Shown here: one piece after another, positions 62,263 through 64,000 of the stretch
How the letters are laid out: the number at the start of each line of letters is the position of its first letter
How positions within the stretch are numbered: the stretch's first letter is position 1
Assembly: GCF_014649375.1 (NCBI RefSeq)
Contig: NZ_BMSX01000007.1
Span: 1-64,000, forward strand
Origin: Streptomyces aurantiogriseus
GTDB taxonomy: Bacteria; Actinomycetota; Actinomycetes; Streptomycetales; Streptomycetaceae
DNA: 64,000 nucleotides
Direction: 5' to 3'
Translations under genes and position numbers: made by a program
The notes under the pieces: generated by a model
What the model saw: only the letters and a program-made list of their open reading frames with translations
What the model was told of the DNA's origin: nothing
The model's database searches: none

Positions 62263-63420
62263 TCAGCCCGCCACCGACACCGACGGCTCGCCCGAGGTGA
62301 CGCCTGCCGCCTCCATCTGTTCGGCCAGCTTCATGGCCTCCTCGATGAGGGTCTCCACGATCTTGGACTCGGGGACGGTCTTGATGACCTCGCCCTTGAC
62401 GAAGATCTGGCCCTTGCCGTTGCCGGAGGCGACGCCGAGGTCGGCCTCGCGGGCCTCGCCGGGGCCGTTGACCACGCAGCCCATGACGGCGACGCGCAGC
62501 GGGACCTCCATGCCGGTCAGGCCCGCGGTGACCTCCTCGGCCAGCTTGTAGACGTCGACCTGGGCGCGGCCACAGGACGGACAGGAGACGATCTCCAGAC
62601 CGCGCTGCTTGAGGTTGAGCGACTCCAGGATCTGGTTGCCGACCTTGACCTCCTCGACCGGCGGGGCCGAGAGGGAGACGCGGATCGTGTCGCCGATGCC
62701 CTGGCTCAGCAGGGCGCCGAAGGCGACCGCCGACTTGATCGTGCCCTGGAAGGCCGGGCCCGCCTCCGTCACGCCGAGGTGGAGGGGGTAGTCGCAGGCG
62801 GCGGCGAGCTGGCGGTAGGCCTCGATCATCACGACCGGGTCGTTGTGCTTCACGGAGATCTTGATGTCCCGGAAGTCGTGCTCCTCGAAGAGGGAGGCCT
62901 CCCAGAGGGCGGACTCGACGAGCGCCTCGGGGGTCGCCTTGCCGTACTTCTGGAGCAGGCGCTTGTCCAGGGAGCCCGCGTTCACGCCGATGCGGATCGG
63001 GGTGCCGTGGTCCTTCGCCGCCTTGGCGATCTCCTTGACCTGGTCGTCGAACTTCTTGATGTTGCCGGGGTTCACACGGACCGCGGCGCAGCCGGCCTCG
63101 ATGGCCGCGAAGACGTACTTGGGCTGGAAGTGGATGTCGGCGATGACCGGGATCTGGGACTTCTTCGCGATCACCGGCAGGGCGTCGGCGTCGTCCTGGG
63201 TGGGGCAGGCGACGCGGACGATCTGGCAGCCGGAGGCGGTGAGCTCGGCGATCTGCTGGAGGGTGGCGCCGATGTCGGACGTGCGGGTCGTGGTCATCGA
63301 CTGCACGGACACGGGGGCGTCACCGCCGACCGCCACGGAGCCGACCTGGATCTGCCGGCTCTTCCGGCGCTCGGCGAGCTTGGTCGGAACGGACGGCATG
63401 CCGAGAGAAATCGCAGTCAT
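62263..63420 (-). CDS. ispG: 4-hydroxy-3-methylbut-2-en-1-yl diphosphate synthase (IspG/GcpE)
   Basis: [4Fe-4S] enzyme of the MEP isoprenoid pathway converting MEcPP to HMBPP. Cluster Cys in VSCPSCGRAQVDV and VMGCVVNGPGEAREADLG; N-terminal TIM barrel with RVACPTQDDADAL, IADIHFQPKYVF and VRVNPGNI. 385 aa from ATG 63420, normal length; the frame is open 45 codons upstream. The RBS is weak. It lies downstream of rseP in the usual dxr-rseP-ispG order. Confidence 0.96.
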   Translation of the reverse strand: MTAISLGMPSVPTKLAERRKSRQIQVGSVAVGGDAPVSVQSMTTTRTSDIGATLQQIAELTASGCQIVRVACPTQDDADALPVIAKKSQIPVIADIHFQPKYVFAAIEAGCAAVRVNPGNIKKFDDQVKEIAKAAKDHGTPIRIGVNAGSLDKRLLQKYGKATPEALVESALWEASLFEEHDFRDIKISVKHNDPVVMIEAYRQLAAACDYPLHLGVTEAGPAFQGTIKSAVAFGALLSQGIGDTIRVSLSAPPVEEVKVGNQILESLNLKQRGLEIVSCPSCGRAQVDVYKLAEEVTAGLTGMEVPLRVAVMGCVVNGPGEAREADLGVASGNGKGQIFVKGEVIKTVPESKIVETLIEEAMKLAEQMEAAGVTSGEPSVSVAG

Positions 63421-63542
63421 CTGCTGTGCAACCCCAAGTCGTGGATCAAGGTCCGGTCCCGTGAGCAGCGGGCTCCGGCCTCCGAGATTACGGCACGGGC
63501 ACTGGCCCGAGCACATCCCGCCCGTCAACGCACCCATAGGAA

Positions 63543-63573
63543 GGCGGCCGGACACCGTCGGTGTCCGGCCGCC
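63543..63573 (-). terminator. rseP terminator hairpin
   Basis: Perfect 14-bp arms (63543-63556, 63560-63573) around a GTC triloop, 17 nt beyond the rseP stop on the minus strand. The 124 bp from it to the ispG start should contain the ispG promoter. Confidence 0.75.
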
Positions 63574-63589
63574 CCTGAACGCCGTGTGG

Positions 63590-64000
63590 CTAGGAGATTC
63601 TGACGGGGTTAACCACGTCCGCGATGAGGACGAGGATCGTGAAGCAGATGAAGATCCCGGCCACCACGTACGCCACCGGCATCAGCTTCGCCACGTCGAA
63701 CGGGCCCGGGTCCGGACGGCGCAGCACCTTCGCGGTGTTGCGGCGCAGCGACTCCCAGAGCGCGCCCGCGATATGACCGCCGTCCAGCGGCAGCAGCGGG
63801 AGCATGTTGAAGAGGAACAGGGAGAGGTTGAAGCCGGCGAGCAGCATCACGAACATGGCCAGCTGCTGCGAGGCCGGGATGTCGAGGGTGGCGATCTCGC
63901 CGCCGACCCGGGCCGCGCCGACGACGCCCATCGGGGAGTCGGGCTCGCGCGGGCCGTCGCCGAAGGCCGCGTCCCACAGGGCGGGAACCTTGGACGGCAG
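63590..64000 (-). CDS. rseP: RseP-like site-2 (M50) metalloprotease, 3' end
   Basis: Last 136 codons of a membrane zinc protease; the 5' part including HExxH lies beyond the right edge. The LDG motif is seen in FNMLPLLPLDGGHIAGALWE, followed by a C-terminal transmembrane helix (VAYVVAGIFICFTILVLIAD). The visible part starts mid-protein with LPSKVPALWDAAFG. Probably a site-2 protease acting on an anti-sigma factor, by family. Confidence 0.9.
   Translation of the reverse strand: MPSKVPALWDAAFGDGPREPDSPMGVVGAARVGGEIATLDIPASQQLAMFVMLLAGFNLSLFLFNMLPLLPLDGGHIAGALWESLRRNTAKVLRRPDPGPFDVAKLMPVAYVVAGIFICFTILVLIADVVNPVRIS

Overview
The window is a piece of a high-GC actinomycete chromosome, almost certainly a Streptomyces. 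The evidence is very GC-rich third codon positions, frequent GTG/TTG starts, a Streptomyces-style RNase J, a 3-Cys ferredoxin, a WXG100/Ecc type VII secretion system (T7SS), and a gene order (rnj-dapA-thyX-dapB-pnp-rpsO ... ribF-truB-rbfA-infB-nusA-rimP ... proS-ispG-rseP) that follows the core chromosome order I remember for S. coelicolor.

Layout. (1) 1-170: minus-strand sequence resembling the promoter/leader of a 16S rRNA operon that would lie just beyond the left edge. (2) 0.3-10.6 kb: housekeeping genes, mainly on the minus strand: rpsO-pnp-M16 protease-dapB-TPR protein, then thyX, dapA and rnj, with two small membrane proteins on the plus strand. (3) 11-40.5 kb: a large T7SS (ESX) locus. 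It has the machine genes eccD, eccC, eccB, eccE and mycP, a second mycosin, four recognisable WXG100 proteins, a PQQ-propeller membrane protein, and a giant EspI-like MinD ATPase. It also has two accessory islands that look like secreted toxins and their immunity proteins. One (18.9-23.0 kb) holds a 705-aa helical effector candidate, a 54-aa ORF and two lipoproteins in lower-GC DNA. The other (27.6-31.0 kb) holds a WXG/RNase A-like polymorphic toxin broken by frameshifts and a stop codon, a likely immunity gene, an orphan half of a second RNase A-like toxin domain, and a CdiI-type immunity gene. (4) 40.6-52.6 kb: ribF, a large trypsin-like/NTPase protein with both active sites altered, and the truB-rbfA-ylxP-infB-ylxR-nusA-rimP translation cluster. 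(5) 52.8-58.4 kb: a lipoprotein, a ferritin-like protein, a kinase-fold protein lacking its catalytic Asp, and a five-gene minus-strand redox operon (Ser-rich membrane protein, ApbE, ferric-reductase-like membrane protein, NuoF-like protein, ferredoxin). (6) 58.4-64 kb: proS, two GNAT acetyltransferases, a Streptomyces-type interspersed repeat region, ispG, and the 3' end of rseP.

How it works together. The ESX genes form one secretion machine: EccB/C/D/E core, MycP, WXG100 carriers and an EspI-like regulator. The islands inside it appear to supply cargo and self-protection. The flanking genes are conserved housekeeping functions in lysine biosynthesis, dTMP synthesis, RNA decay, ribosome maturation, flavin synthesis, isoprenoids and Pro-tRNA charging.

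All calls come from reading the sequence by eye. Family assignments rest on motifs and memory, and no database search was run. Most other long open frames are antisense or wobble-phase shadows caused by the high GC content.
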